From: Chloroflexota bacterium
Lineage (GTDB): Bacteria; Chloroflexota; Anaerolineae; Anaerolineales; UBA4823
DNA: 5,200 nucleotides
Assembly (NCBI GenBank): GCA_012798185.1
Contig: JAAZNS010000048.1
Location: forward strand, 1-5,200
Direction: 5' to 3'
Part shown: one piece after another, positions 1-5,200 of the stretch
Numbering within the stretch: position 1 is the first letter of the stretch
How the letters are laid out: each line of letters begins with the position of its first letter
Made by a program: the position numbers and the translations under genes
The notes under the pieces: generated by a model
Seen by the model: the letters and a program-made list of their open reading frames with translations, nothing else
Databases searched by the model: none
Told to the model about the DNA's origin: nothing

Positions 1-10
1 AATCCTGCAG

Positions 11-40
11 TTGAACTAATAATGCACCACAAACTATAAT
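11..40 (+). promoter_or_regulatory. Candidate sigma70-type promoter
   Basis: A -35-like TTGAAC (11-16; four of six consensus bases) is followed after 18 bases by a perfect TATAAT (35-40). Transcription would begin near 46-48, heading toward the small open frame at 70 and, if nothing stops it, the hydrolase operon. Two other perfect TATAAT hexamers (202-207 and 378-383) have no matching -35 at 16-19 bases, so this is the best-formed promoter in the 5' region. The region is AT-rich, so chance matches are likely. Confidence 0.35.
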
Positions 41-69
41 TATTACATTCATAAATAACGGATCTTCCG

Positions 70-240
70 ATGTTTATCAGAGACCAAGGTATTAACCAAC
101 CCCACCATTATTGGATAAAAAATTTAGAGCGGATTGTGAATGCTGTAAAATCTTTCAGCATCATTTTATTGATTTTTTCCGAACAGACAATCCATGCTGT
201 TTATAATCCGGGTTATCTTTTAGCATCTAAATTGAGGTGA
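70..240 (+). CDS. Small open reading frame of unknown status, 56 codons
   Basis: An ATG at 70 opens a 56-codon frame that ends in TGA at 238-240. The product starts MFIRDQGINQPHHYW and has a hydrophobic middle (SFSIILLIF) too short to call a membrane segment with confidence. There is no convincing Shine-Dalgarno before the ATG. Past the TGA the same frame stays open for 16 more codons (KKIIIASKNTEHAVS) to a TAG at 289-291. The frame lies downstream of the promoter candidate and overlaps the ATGCTG/AGCAT arms, so it could equally be untranslated leader or the remains of a longer gene. I do not recognise the protein. Confidence 0.18.
   Translation: MFIRDQGINQPHHYWIKNLERIVNAVKSFSIILLIFSEQTIHAVYNPGYLLASKLR
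140..226 (+). repeat. Cluster of ATGCTG/AGCAT arms able to form alternative hairpins
   Basis: ATGCTG occurs at 140-145 and 194-199. Complementary CAGCAT lies at 156-161 and AGCAT at 222-226. The first pair closes a 10-base loop and is followed by a T-rich run (162-178). The second pair encloses a near-palindrome at 203-216 centred on CCGG. Arms from the two hairpins can also pair with each other. This is seen directly in the sequence; any attenuator role is inference, and the stems are short and AT-rich. Confidence 0.25.
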
Positions 241-546
241 CAAAAAAAGATCATCATTGCTTCAAAAAACACCGAACACGCCGTTTCGTAGTTTTAAAGT
301 TATCTCAATTGCTCATGAATTTGTTACCAAAACATTGAAGACATTGAGATTGGATCTAAGGATTTTTTATTGAGGTTTATAATCAACAAACGAATTTCAT
401 CGGGCAAGTGCTGCCTAACGAGGTAAAGCGACGATCAACGGTCTCTTCCCACGGAAGTGTGGTTGTTCAACCTATGTAATAGCGCAGTTGGTATTAAAGA
501 GATCATCCATCGCGGCGAATTTATTGGGACAACGAAGCCTCATTGA

Positions 547-564
547 GACATTATTGGTAATGTC
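547..564. promoter_or_regulatory. Perfect 18-bp inverted repeat upstream of the hydrolase (operator or hairpin)
   Basis: GACATTA and TAATGTC form two perfect 7-bp arms around a TTGG centre, ending 51 bases before the hydrolase ATG. In DNA this has the size and symmetry of a dimeric regulator's operator. In RNA it would be a 7-bp stem with a 4-base loop and no following T-run, so it is not a terminator. The function is inferred from symmetry and position only; no regulator gene is visible in the window. Confidence 0.4.
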
Positions 565-615
565 AGGAGACCATTTATCGAGTGAAGTGAGCATATAAGG
601 ATTTAACCCCAGAAA

Positions 616-1791
616 ATGAAACTCAACCACATTCAACAAGAAGAAGTCCTTTCCTTTGCCCAGCAGTTGATTCGGGTGCCGGGCACATCGGGAGACGAAG
701 GTCAGGTTGCATCATTAGTAAATCAGAAAATGAGAGAACTTAGCTTTGACCAAGTCCATGTAGATTCATATGGCAGTGTCATTGGCACCATAAAAGGATC
801 GCATCCTGGGCAAACCCTCTTATTTGACGGGCACATGGATGTTGTACCAGTTCGTGAACCAGACCAGTGGTCTTGTGACCCATATGGGGGCATCGGTTCA
901 GAGGGTAAGTTAATGGGCAGAGGGTCTGCGGATATGAAGGGTTCCCTGGCAGCAATGATTTATGCTGCATCTTACTTAAATCGGGATGAAATCGCTGGAA
1001 CTATTATCGTTTCTGCAAGTGTTGCTGAAGAATTGATACCGGGGCGAGCCCTTGAATCAATTTTGGATACATTTCCCGCTGATGCAGTGATTATCGGGGA
1101 ACCAACAGAACTGCGTTTGGGGTTTATAGAAAAAGGCAGATGCACCATCGGCATGACTGCAAAGGGGCGTGTAGCGCATAGCAGCCGCCCTGAGCTAGGG
1201 GAAAACGCCATCTACTATGCAGTTAATGCGATCGATCGTATTAAAGCTATTCCTTTGCGCACTGACTCAGTGCTAGGTAAAGAGGTTATCGAACTGGTCG
1301 AGATCCGTTCAACGCCTTCACCTGGAAATGGAAGTGTTCCAGATTCTTGCTGGGGATTATGGGAGTGCCGAATTTTACCCGGAGAGAACGAGCAAGCTCT
1401 GCTAGAAAGATTTTTAAATAGTCAAAAGGATACAAATTGGCAGGAGAAAATTCATTTTGCAATTGAAACCATCGATATCCCCTGCTATACTGGTAAACAC
1501 CTGGTAGGTAAAGATTTCTTACCTGGCTGGAAAGGCGATGAAAAAAGCCGTCTATTCAGGCAAGTGACAGCTGCTATCGAGAAGAACGGAATACCTCTGA
1601 TAAATTGGCCTATTCCTTATGGATGTAATGCTCTGGCAAGCTGCGGATTACGTGGTATACCAACTGTAGTTTTCGGACCGGGTAACGTAGAATTAGCTCA
1701 TCGGCCTAATGAATATATGGAAGTCCGGGACTTATGGAAGGCAACAGAGATCTTCGGTTCTATTATGGAATTAAATGGAGCCTTTGCATGA
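616..1791 (+). CDS. M20-family metallohydrolase, YgeY/ArgE/DapE-like
   Basis: This 391-residue protein is a cytoplasmic zinc-dependent amidohydrolase/peptidase of the M20 family (ArgE, DapE, CPG2 type). The binuclear metal site is complete: H73 and catalytic D75 in DGHMDVVP, bridging D106 in GRGSADMKG, general base E138 and ligand E139 in VAEEL, E162 in GEPTEL, and H362 in AHRPNEYM. H188 (VAHSSRP) lies in the lid/dimerisation domain, about 170-290. The C-terminal GIPTVVFGPG...AHRPNE and YTG...FLPGWK patterns recall YgeY, the M20 hydrolase linked to selenium-dependent purine catabolism clusters, rather than classical ArgE or DapE; this is by-eye similarity. The true substrate is unknown; a ureide or N-acyl/carbamoyl compound is plausible. 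ATG 616 is the first start after an in-frame TAA at 604-606. The only Shine-Dalgarno-like sequence, AAGGA at 597-601, is 14 bases away, which is long. The stop overlaps the next ATG (ATGA). Confidence 0.93.
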   Translation: MKLNHIQQEEVLSFAQQLIRVPGTSGDEGQVASLVNQKMRELSFDQVHVDSYGSVIGTIKGSHPGQTLLFDGHMDVVPVREPDQWSCDPYGGIGSEGKLMGRGSADMKGSLAAMIYAASYLNRDEIAGTIIVSASVAEELIPGRALESILDTFPADAVIIGEPTELRLGFIEKGRCTIGMTAKGRVAHSSRPELGENAIYYAVNAIDRIKAIPLRTDSVLGKEVIELVEIRSTPSPGNGSVPDSCWGLWECRILPGENEQALLERFLNSQKDTNWQEKIHFAIETIDIPCYTGKHLVGKDFLPGWKGDEKSRLFRQVTAAIEKNGIPLINWPIPYGCNALASCGLRGIPTVVFGPGNVELAHRPNEYMEVRDLWKATEIFGSIMELNGAFA

Positions 1792-1892
1792 AAGTAATAT
1801 ATCTCCACAATCCAAGATTAAGCAATCCAAATAGAACGGGAATAATGCATAAGGAATCTTGTGGTGGATTTTATCTTTTACAAAGGTATTGA
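1788..1892 (+). CDS. 34-codon open frame coupled to the hydrolase stop; possible gene remnant
   Basis: ATG 1788-1790 overlaps the hydrolase TGA as ATGA, and GGAG (1777-1780) sits 7 bases upstream, so initiation is well set up for translational coupling. The product begins MKVIYLHNPRLSNPNRTG and stops after 34 residues at TGA 1890-1892. It shows no signal peptide, membrane segment or family motif that I recognise. Such a well-placed start leading to a short peptide could be a genuine small protein, a leader that carries ribosomes toward the DUF523 site at 1898-1914, or the front of a gene whose remainder was lost. Its frame differs from that of the DUF523 reading. Confidence 0.3.
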   Translation: MKVIYLHNPRLSNPNRTGIMHKESCGGFYLLQRY

Positions 1893-1897
1893 ATCCG

Positions 1898-1914
1898 AAA
1901 GGAGGTGTGAGACG
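1898..1914 (+). promoter_or_regulatory. Strong Shine-Dalgarno pointing to ACG instead of ATG
   Basis: AAAGGAGGTG (1898-1907) is the strongest ribosome-binding site in the window. Six bases after AGGAGG (1900-1905) comes ACG at 1912-1914, in frame with the DUF523 reading. Starting there would give a family-sized protein of 163 residues once the frameshift is corrected. ACG is a very poor start, and one T-to-C change from ATG would explain it. In-frame alternatives are GTG 1861 (AAGGAA 4 bases upstream, adding 17 residues) and GTG 1945 (39 bases past the Shine-Dalgarno, which would remove the residues before SACLAG). Confidence 0.6.
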
Positions 1915-2402
1915 CTAAAAAACAGAGGCTGCGAACCTGCCATAGTGAGTGCCTGCCTTGCTGGTATCCGGTGTGTGAACTACCCTTCTTTGGTGTTTGA
2001 GCACAAAGGTGTAGTTGAACTCGTCGCGAACTGCCACGCAATCCCGCTTTGTTCAGAGCAGTTGGGTGGTCTTCCAACACCTCGTCCCCGGTAGGTTTTA
2101 TTGGGGGCACTGCAAAAGATCTGTGGACTGGATCACCCGGTGTACGTATGATCAGTACTAACGGAGATGACTTTACAGAAGAATTTATGAAAGGCGCTTG
2201 GGAGGTCTTGCGGATTGCCAAATTAACCGGTACAACTAAGGCAATCTTACATAACGGAAGCCCTTCGTGTGGTGTGACTAAAACGAGTATATTCGATATT
2301 AATGGCAACCTGGTTGGCAGTGAAGGTTGTGGCGTTTTAAGCTGGCTGCTCATGGAAAATGGTTTGGAGGTAATTTCCTCAGATGAATGGCATGCACCAT
2401 AA
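1912..2402 (+). pseudogene. DUF523/TudS-like Fe-S protein gene, frameshifted
   Basis: The first frame (open from GTG 1861 to TAG 2092-2094) reads VSACLAGIRC...AIPLCSEQLGGLPTPRP. The second (to TAA 2400-2402) reads VGFIGG...FMKGAWEVLRIAKLTGTTKAI...GSPSCG...GVLSWLLMENGLEVIS. Joined, they give the whole DUF523 fold with its three conserved cysteines (codons at 1954, 2050 and 2268), which in TudS hold a [4Fe-4S] cluster used to remove sulfur from thiouracil. The break is at CCCC 2086-2089: one more C restores the family motif PTPRPP followed by VGFIGG, with no other change needed. The CRYDG-like segment usual after SACLxGxxC is replaced by CVNYPSL. The nominal start is uncertain (ACG 1912 or GTG 1861). 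The rest is well conserved, so this is a very recent mutation, a sequencing error in the C run, or less likely recoding. Substrate here is inferred from the family only. Confidence 0.85.
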
Positions 2403-2654
2403 AGATTTGCAAGCAAGTTCAGCAGCCTATACGATTGTTCCTCCTACTTGCAATGATCAGAATTCACCAGCATTGTGAGTATATCAAAGAGCCTGCCAAG
2501 GAGCACTGATCTTCTACATAACCTAGTGAAAAACCATTGCAAACTTAGGAAAAAGAAAGGAGAAATCACACTCTGTTTATTACAACTCAAACAATAATAA
2601 AAATATTGGTTAAATAAATCTAATTAGCGAGTTATTCATGAGGAGAAATGAGAC
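2403..2654 (+). other. Intergenic gap before the lipoprotein gene, AT-rich at its 3' end
   Basis: No gene is supported here. TTGCAAG (2407-2413) can pair with CTTGCAA (2447-2453) across a 33-base loop, but no T-run follows, so no terminator is supported. A good Shine-Dalgarno-like AAAGGAGA (2556-2563) has no ATG, GTG or TTG within the next 20 bases and leads nowhere. Positions 2585-2630 are very AT-rich and could hold a promoter for the transporter genes, but no hexamer pair with proper spacing stands out. The ribosome-binding site of the next gene is AGGAGA at 2641-2646. Confidence 0.5.
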
Positions 2655-3656
2655 ATGAAAAAAATACAATTAATCTTTGCAATGTTAATAATTTCCGCGG
2701 TCCTTTTAAGTGCCTGCCAACCAGCAGCCACACCGACAGCGGTTGCTGAACAACAGGAACCGACTAAGGAACAAGCCCCGAAACTCAAAGTAGCGATGGT
2801 CTTACCTGGTTTGAAAACCGATGAAGCCTTTAATCAGTACACTTATGAAGGTATGATGAGAGCTGCAAAAGATTTCAACCTGGAAACCGCATATGTGGAA
2901 GAAGTAGCGCAAGATGAACAGGTCGAGGTTATTCGTCAATTTGCCCAAGAAGGGTACGATATTATCATTGGCCAGGGCGGTCAATTTGGCGAAGCGCTCA
3001 TGACAGTAGCTAAAGAATTTCCTGATCAGAACTTCATCTTTAGTGTAGCTACCGACACCGGGGGCGTCCCCAACCTGACAGCAGCAACAGTAAGTTACAG
3101 CCACGCCGGCTATATTGCAGGTGTCATGGCATGCCATACCACTAACAACAACAAAGTCGCCATGATCTTAGGTGAGTGGTACGATCCGCATCGGCAAATG
3201 GAAGCCAGCATTAAGAAAGCTCTCACTACCTGCGGCAAGGAAATTGAATTTACCTCCGTTGCCACTGGTTCATGGTCCGATGTCAACAAAGCCCGTGAAG
3301 CGTCACTGGCTCTTGTCGCCGATGGATATGATGTCCTCATCCCGTGCCTTGATGCAGCTTATGTAGGCGTGCTGACCGCTGCGCAAGATTCTGAAAACGT
3401 CAAGGTTGTTGGGACTGTTATTGATATGGCTCCTGTTGCGCCTGAGGTCGTTGTTGGCAGCGCATTGTTCAACTGGAACGAACTGGGGTATCAGGAAGCT
3501 TCTGGAAACCTTCTGGATGGTAAAACCCACATTTTGGGTATGGCAGAAAATGGTATTAGTTACGTGACGAATGATCTACTCTCCGCTGAAGGCAAAGCAG
3601 CTGTGGAAGAAGCAGTTGCTGGCTTGAAGTCGGGTGAGTTGGGAATCGCCCCTTAA
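2655..3656 (+). CDS. BMP-family ABC transporter substrate-binding lipoprotein
   Basis: This 333-residue protein binds the substrate of an ABC importer outside the membrane and delivers it to the permeases. Residues 1-20 are a lipoprotein signal peptide (KK, then a hydrophobic core) ending in the lipobox LSAC, with C21 the lipidated residue. A disordered Pro/Thr/Ala/Gln/Glu linker spans about 22-42. The mature domain is the BMP/PnrA type: LKVAMVLPG at 44, GYDIIIGQGGQFGEAL...FPDQNF at 100-127, AGYIAGVMA at 151-159, GSWSDVNKAREASLALVADGYDV at 205-227, and FNWNELGY at 272-279. Characterised members (PnrA, BmpA, the NupN type) bind purine nucleosides; the ligand here is not proven. C160, C193 and C231 in the mature domain could allow a disulfide. 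ATG 2655 lies 8 bases after AGGAGA. Length is normal for the family. The matching ATPase follows after 270 bases. Confidence 0.94.
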   Translation: MKKIQLIFAMLIISAVLLSACQPAATPTAVAEQQEPTKEQAPKLKVAMVLPGLKTDEAFNQYTYEGMMRAAKDFNLETAYVEEVAQDEQVEVIRQFAQEGYDIIIGQGGQFGEALMTVAKEFPDQNFIFSVATDTGGVPNLTAATVSYSHAGYIAGVMACHTTNNNKVAMILGEWYDPHRQMEASIKKALTTCGKEIEFTSVATGSWSDVNKAREASLALVADGYDVLIPCLDAAYVGVLTAAQDSENVKVVGTVIDMAPVAPEVVVGSALFNWNELGYQEASGNLLDGKTHILGMAENGISYVTNDLLSAEGKAAVEEAVAGLKSGELGIAP

Positions 3657-3685
3657 CCTAAAGGTTAGTATTTATAATCAAAACG

Positions 3686-3717
3686 GCAGTGGGTGGTGCG
3701 GAAACGCCACCCACTGC
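3686..3717 (+). promoter_or_regulatory. Strong GNRA-capped hairpin after the lipoprotein gene
   Basis: GCAGTGGGTG (3686-3695) pairs perfectly with CACCCACTGC (3708-3717). A GT bulge (3696-3697) is followed by GCG-GAAA-CGC (3698-3707), three more pairs capped by a GAAA tetraloop. The next bases are GCATAAGG, with no T-run, so it is not a classical intrinsic terminator. A smaller inverted repeat, TAACCT-AA-AGGTTA (3654-3667), covers the lipoprotein stop codon. The position between the binding protein and its ATPase fits a processing or 3'-end-protecting hairpin that keeps the binding protein more abundant, as known for other ABC importer operons. The structure is seen; the role is inferred. Confidence 0.6.
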
Positions 3718-3829
3718 GCATAAGGTACATAGGAATAATGTATCAGTTTTCGATGAAACCCCAAGTACAGCCGAATACCCAAAAGTGGAACGTTGCTGTT
3801 GGCTTGGTTGGAAATAGAAGCATGAATGA

Positions 3830-3913
3830 AACTAACCGGGCTTATCAAAAGAACAGCTTGAATTTATTTTTGCCGAAGCCGGGTTAATCATTTCTTGAAA
3901 GCCCGAGTTAATT
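3830..3913 (+). repeat. Inverted/direct repeat trio upstream of the ATPase gene
   Basis: The arm AACTAACCGGGCTT (3830-3843) can pair with AAGCCGGGTTAATC (3876-3889; 11 of 14 positions) or with AAGCCCGAGTTAATT (3899-3913; 13 pairs, one mismatch, one bulged A). The two right arms are near copies of each other, so the two stems exclude one another. The last arm ends directly before the ATPase Shine-Dalgarno at 3915-3919. This could influence translation start, or be chance similarity. The gap it lies in (3657-3926) also holds a 49-codon frame (3738-3887) with poorly spaced Shine-Dalgarno and no family likeness, not called as a gene. Confidence 0.35.
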
Positions 3914-3926
3914 GAAGGATGTGTTT

Positions 3927-5200
3927 ATGGTGATAAATGACGAACTCGCATTACGCATGGAGGGAATCACAAAACGTTTCCCTGGAGTCCTGGCAAACGA
4001 TCGGATCACGCTCGATTGCCGCAAAGGCGAAGTTCTCGGATTACTTGGAGAGAACGGTGCTGGTAAAACCACGCTGATGAATGTTCTTTATGGTCTTCAT
4101 CAACCAGATAGCGGTCAGATATTCATCAAGGGTAATCCGGTTAAAATCGAGTCTCCCGCAAAAGCAATTCAACTCGGGATTGGCATGGTCCACCAACATT
4201 TCAAATTGGTTGATGCACTTACAGCATTAGAGAATGTGATATTAGGCATTCCTTCACAACACCCCCCATTTCTTGATCTTGCGCCTGCTCGCGCGCGTAT
4301 GTTGCATTTATGCGAAGAATATGGCCTTATGGTGGATCCTTCCACAGAAGTGTGGAGGTTGCCAGTAGGGCAGCAGCAATGGCTGGAGATCTTGAAGGCA
4401 TTATACCGGGATGCCCAATTGCTGGTACTCGACGAACCGAGTTCTGTGCTCACACCTGCTGAAGGCGAACAGCTCTTCAAGGCTATCCGTAAGTTGACCC
4501 AGGAAGGACGTTCGGTCATTTTCATCAGTCACAAATTAGGCGAAGTACTTGAAATCACAGACCGAATCACAGTCATTAGGGATGGTCACGTGGTAGGTAC
4601 CGTACCGACGAAAGAAGCAACACAGCGCGAACTGGCTCGAATGATGGTGGGTCGCCCAATCTCGATGGAAAGAAAACCCAGACCCGCTATTACAAAAAAA
4701 GAACCCATCCTGGTCATGGAAAATGTTAATGCAAACGATGACCGCGGTCTTCCCGCATTGAAAAATTTTAATCTCACCATCCACGCTGGTGAGATAGTTG
4801 GGGTAGCAGGTGTCGATGGTAATGGTCAACGCGAGCTGGCTGAATGCATTGTGGGCTTGCGAAAACGAACAAGCGGAACGATCCGCATTCAAGGTCGTAT
4901 CGTCGATCGTGTGATTGATGATCCATCCTTCGTTGGTTATATCCCTGAAGACAGACAAAAAACGGGTCTCTTCTTGGATCTTCGTATATCGGAGAATCTA
5001 ATCATTAAAGACTTTTCACGCCCGCCCTTCTCAAAGAGAGGGATTCTCCAATATGACGCCATCAGGCAGCATGCAAAAAAGTTGATCAACGACTATAACA
5101 TCCGTACACCCTCAGGAGAAGTCCAAGTAAGACATTTATCAGGCGGGAATCAGCAGAAGGTTGTCGTTGCACGAGAGCTAAACGCAAAACCTGTCCTCGA
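3927..5200 (+). CDS. BMP-type ABC transporter ATP-binding protein, two NBDs, 3' end outside window
   Basis: The frame stays open from ATG 3927 to the window edge, giving 424 residues of a protein that usually has about 510. It is the tandem ATPase that energises BMP/nucleoside importers (NupO, RbsA-like). First domain: Walker A GENGAGKTT at 41-49, Q-loop Q90 in GMVHQHF, signature PVGQQQ at 146-151, Walker B LLVLDE at 165-170 followed by PSSVLTP, and H202 in ISHKL. Second domain: a degenerate Walker A, GVDGNGQREL at 295-304, without the lysine as is usual for this family; PEDRQKTGL at 340-348; and signature LSGGNQQK at 404-411. Its second Walker B lies beyond the window. W152 sits where the family usually has Arg or Lys after the signature glutamines (TGG at 4380-4382). 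The start has AAGGA (3915-3919) at 7 bases; the ATG at 3957 is less likely. Partner permease genes are expected downstream. Confidence 0.96.
   Translation, partial: MVINDELALRMEGITKRFPGVLANDRITLDCRKGEVLGLLGENGAGKTTLMNVLYGLHQPDSGQIFIKGNPVKIESPAKAIQLGIGMVHQHFKLVDALTALENVILGIPSQHPPFLDLAPARARMLHLCEEYGLMVDPSTEVWRLPVGQQQWLEILKALYRDAQLLVLDEPSSVLTPAEGEQLFKAIRKLTQEGRSVIFISHKLGEVLEITDRITVIRDGHVVGTVPTKEATQRELARMMVGRPISMERKPRPAITKKEPILVMENVNANDDRGLPALKNFNLTIHAGEIVGVAGVDGNGQRELAECIVGLRKRTSGTIRIQGRIVDRVIDDPSFVGYIPEDRQKTGLFLDLRISENLIIKDFSRPPFSKRGILQYDAIRQHAKKLINDYNIRTPSGEVQVRHLSGGNQQKVVVARELNAKPVL

Larger units (their letters stand above)
1..615. other. Long 5' region with no intact gene; possibly decayed coding sequence
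   Basis: No long open frame lies in this stretch on either strand. On the + strand, short coding-like stretches change frame: frame 1 up to the stop at 289 (includes KKIIIASKNTEHAV), frame 2 at 284-373 (FKVISIAHEFVTKTLKTL), then VLPNEVKRRSTVSSHGSVVV ending at a TAA near 477, then GIKEIIHRGEFIGTTKP ending in TGA near 543. I do not recognise a family in these pieces. They could be a gene eroded by several indels, a stretch of assembly errors, or chance. The region also holds a promoter candidate, several short inverted repeats and the 18-bp palindrome, listed separately. Confidence 0.4.

Noticed and set aside
146..180. Intrinsic terminator made of the hairpin at 140-161 and following T-rich run
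   Set aside because: The stem is only 6 bp and AT-balanced with a 10-base loop, and the T-rich part is interrupted right after the stem, so it is too weak to call.
238..240. In-frame TGA as a possible selenocysteine codon, given the selenium-linked hydrolase likeness
   Set aside because: The open frame continues only 16 codons past the TGA, no recognisable selenoprotein motif surrounds it, and no convincing SECIS-like hairpin directly follows.
2080..2100. Programmed ribosomal frameshift in the DUF523 gene
   Set aside because: There is no classic slippery heptamer with a downstream stem, and no known need for recoding in this family. A lost base in the C run is simpler.
1871..2416. 181-codon open frame on the minus strand over the DUF523 locus
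   Set aside because: It is longer than either forward piece, but its product shows no family motifs, while the forward strand shows all the DUF523 motifs on both sides of the frameshift. It is an antisense shadow.
3693..3887. 64-codon + strand open frame, or 49 codons from the ATG at 3738
   Set aside because: Its longer start lies inside the hairpin, the nearest Shine-Dalgarno (AGGA 3731-3734) is only 3 bases from the inner ATG, and the product has no recognisable features. It ends within the repeat trio.
4536..4958. 140-codon minus-strand open frame inside the ATPase gene
   Set aside because: The forward frame here is an unambiguous ABC ATPase with motifs in order, so the reverse frame is a shadow.

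Overview
The window reads left to right on the + strand and looks like part of a bacterial catabolic or salvage operon. It holds an M20-family metallohydrolase, a DUF523/TudS-like iron-sulfur protein gene broken by a frameshift, a BMP-family nucleoside-type substrate-binding lipoprotein, and the double-domain ATPase of the same ABC importer, which runs off the right edge. The permease genes that normally follow would lie beyond position 5200. The host is a bacterium of moderate GC content. The lipoprotein Cys followed by a short Pro/Thr/Ala linker resembles lipoproteins of Chloroflexota (Anaerolineae-like), but this is a weak inference and Firmicutes-type bacteria are not excluded.

Region by region: 1-615 has no convincing intact gene. 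It holds a good sigma70-like promoter candidate (11-40), a 56-codon open frame of unknown status (70-240), short open stretches in shifting frames that may be decayed coding sequence, several ATGCTG/AGCAT arms, and a perfect 18-bp inverted repeat (547-564) just before the hydrolase. The hydrolase (616-1791) is intact, with all metal and catalytic residues. Its stop overlaps, as ATGA, a 34-codon open frame with a well-placed Shine-Dalgarno. Next comes the DUF523 gene (about 1912-2402). It is readable in two frames joined by one missing base in a run of C, and its best ribosome-binding site points at ACG rather than ATG. A 252-base gap without a gene precedes the lipoprotein gene (2655-3656). 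The 270-base gap before the ATPase (3927 onward) carries a strong GNRA-capped hairpin and a set of mutually exclusive inverted repeats.

How the genes may work together (inference): BMP-type importers whose substrates are known mostly take up nucleosides or purines. The hydrolase is closest, as far as I can judge by eye, to the YgeY group of M20 enzymes found near purine and ureide breakdown genes. Characterised DUF523 proteins (TudS) remove sulfur from thiouracil with a [4Fe-4S] cluster. Together they suggest uptake and processing of nucleosides or (thio)nucleobases, with the desulfurase-like step apparently damaged in this copy or in this assembly.
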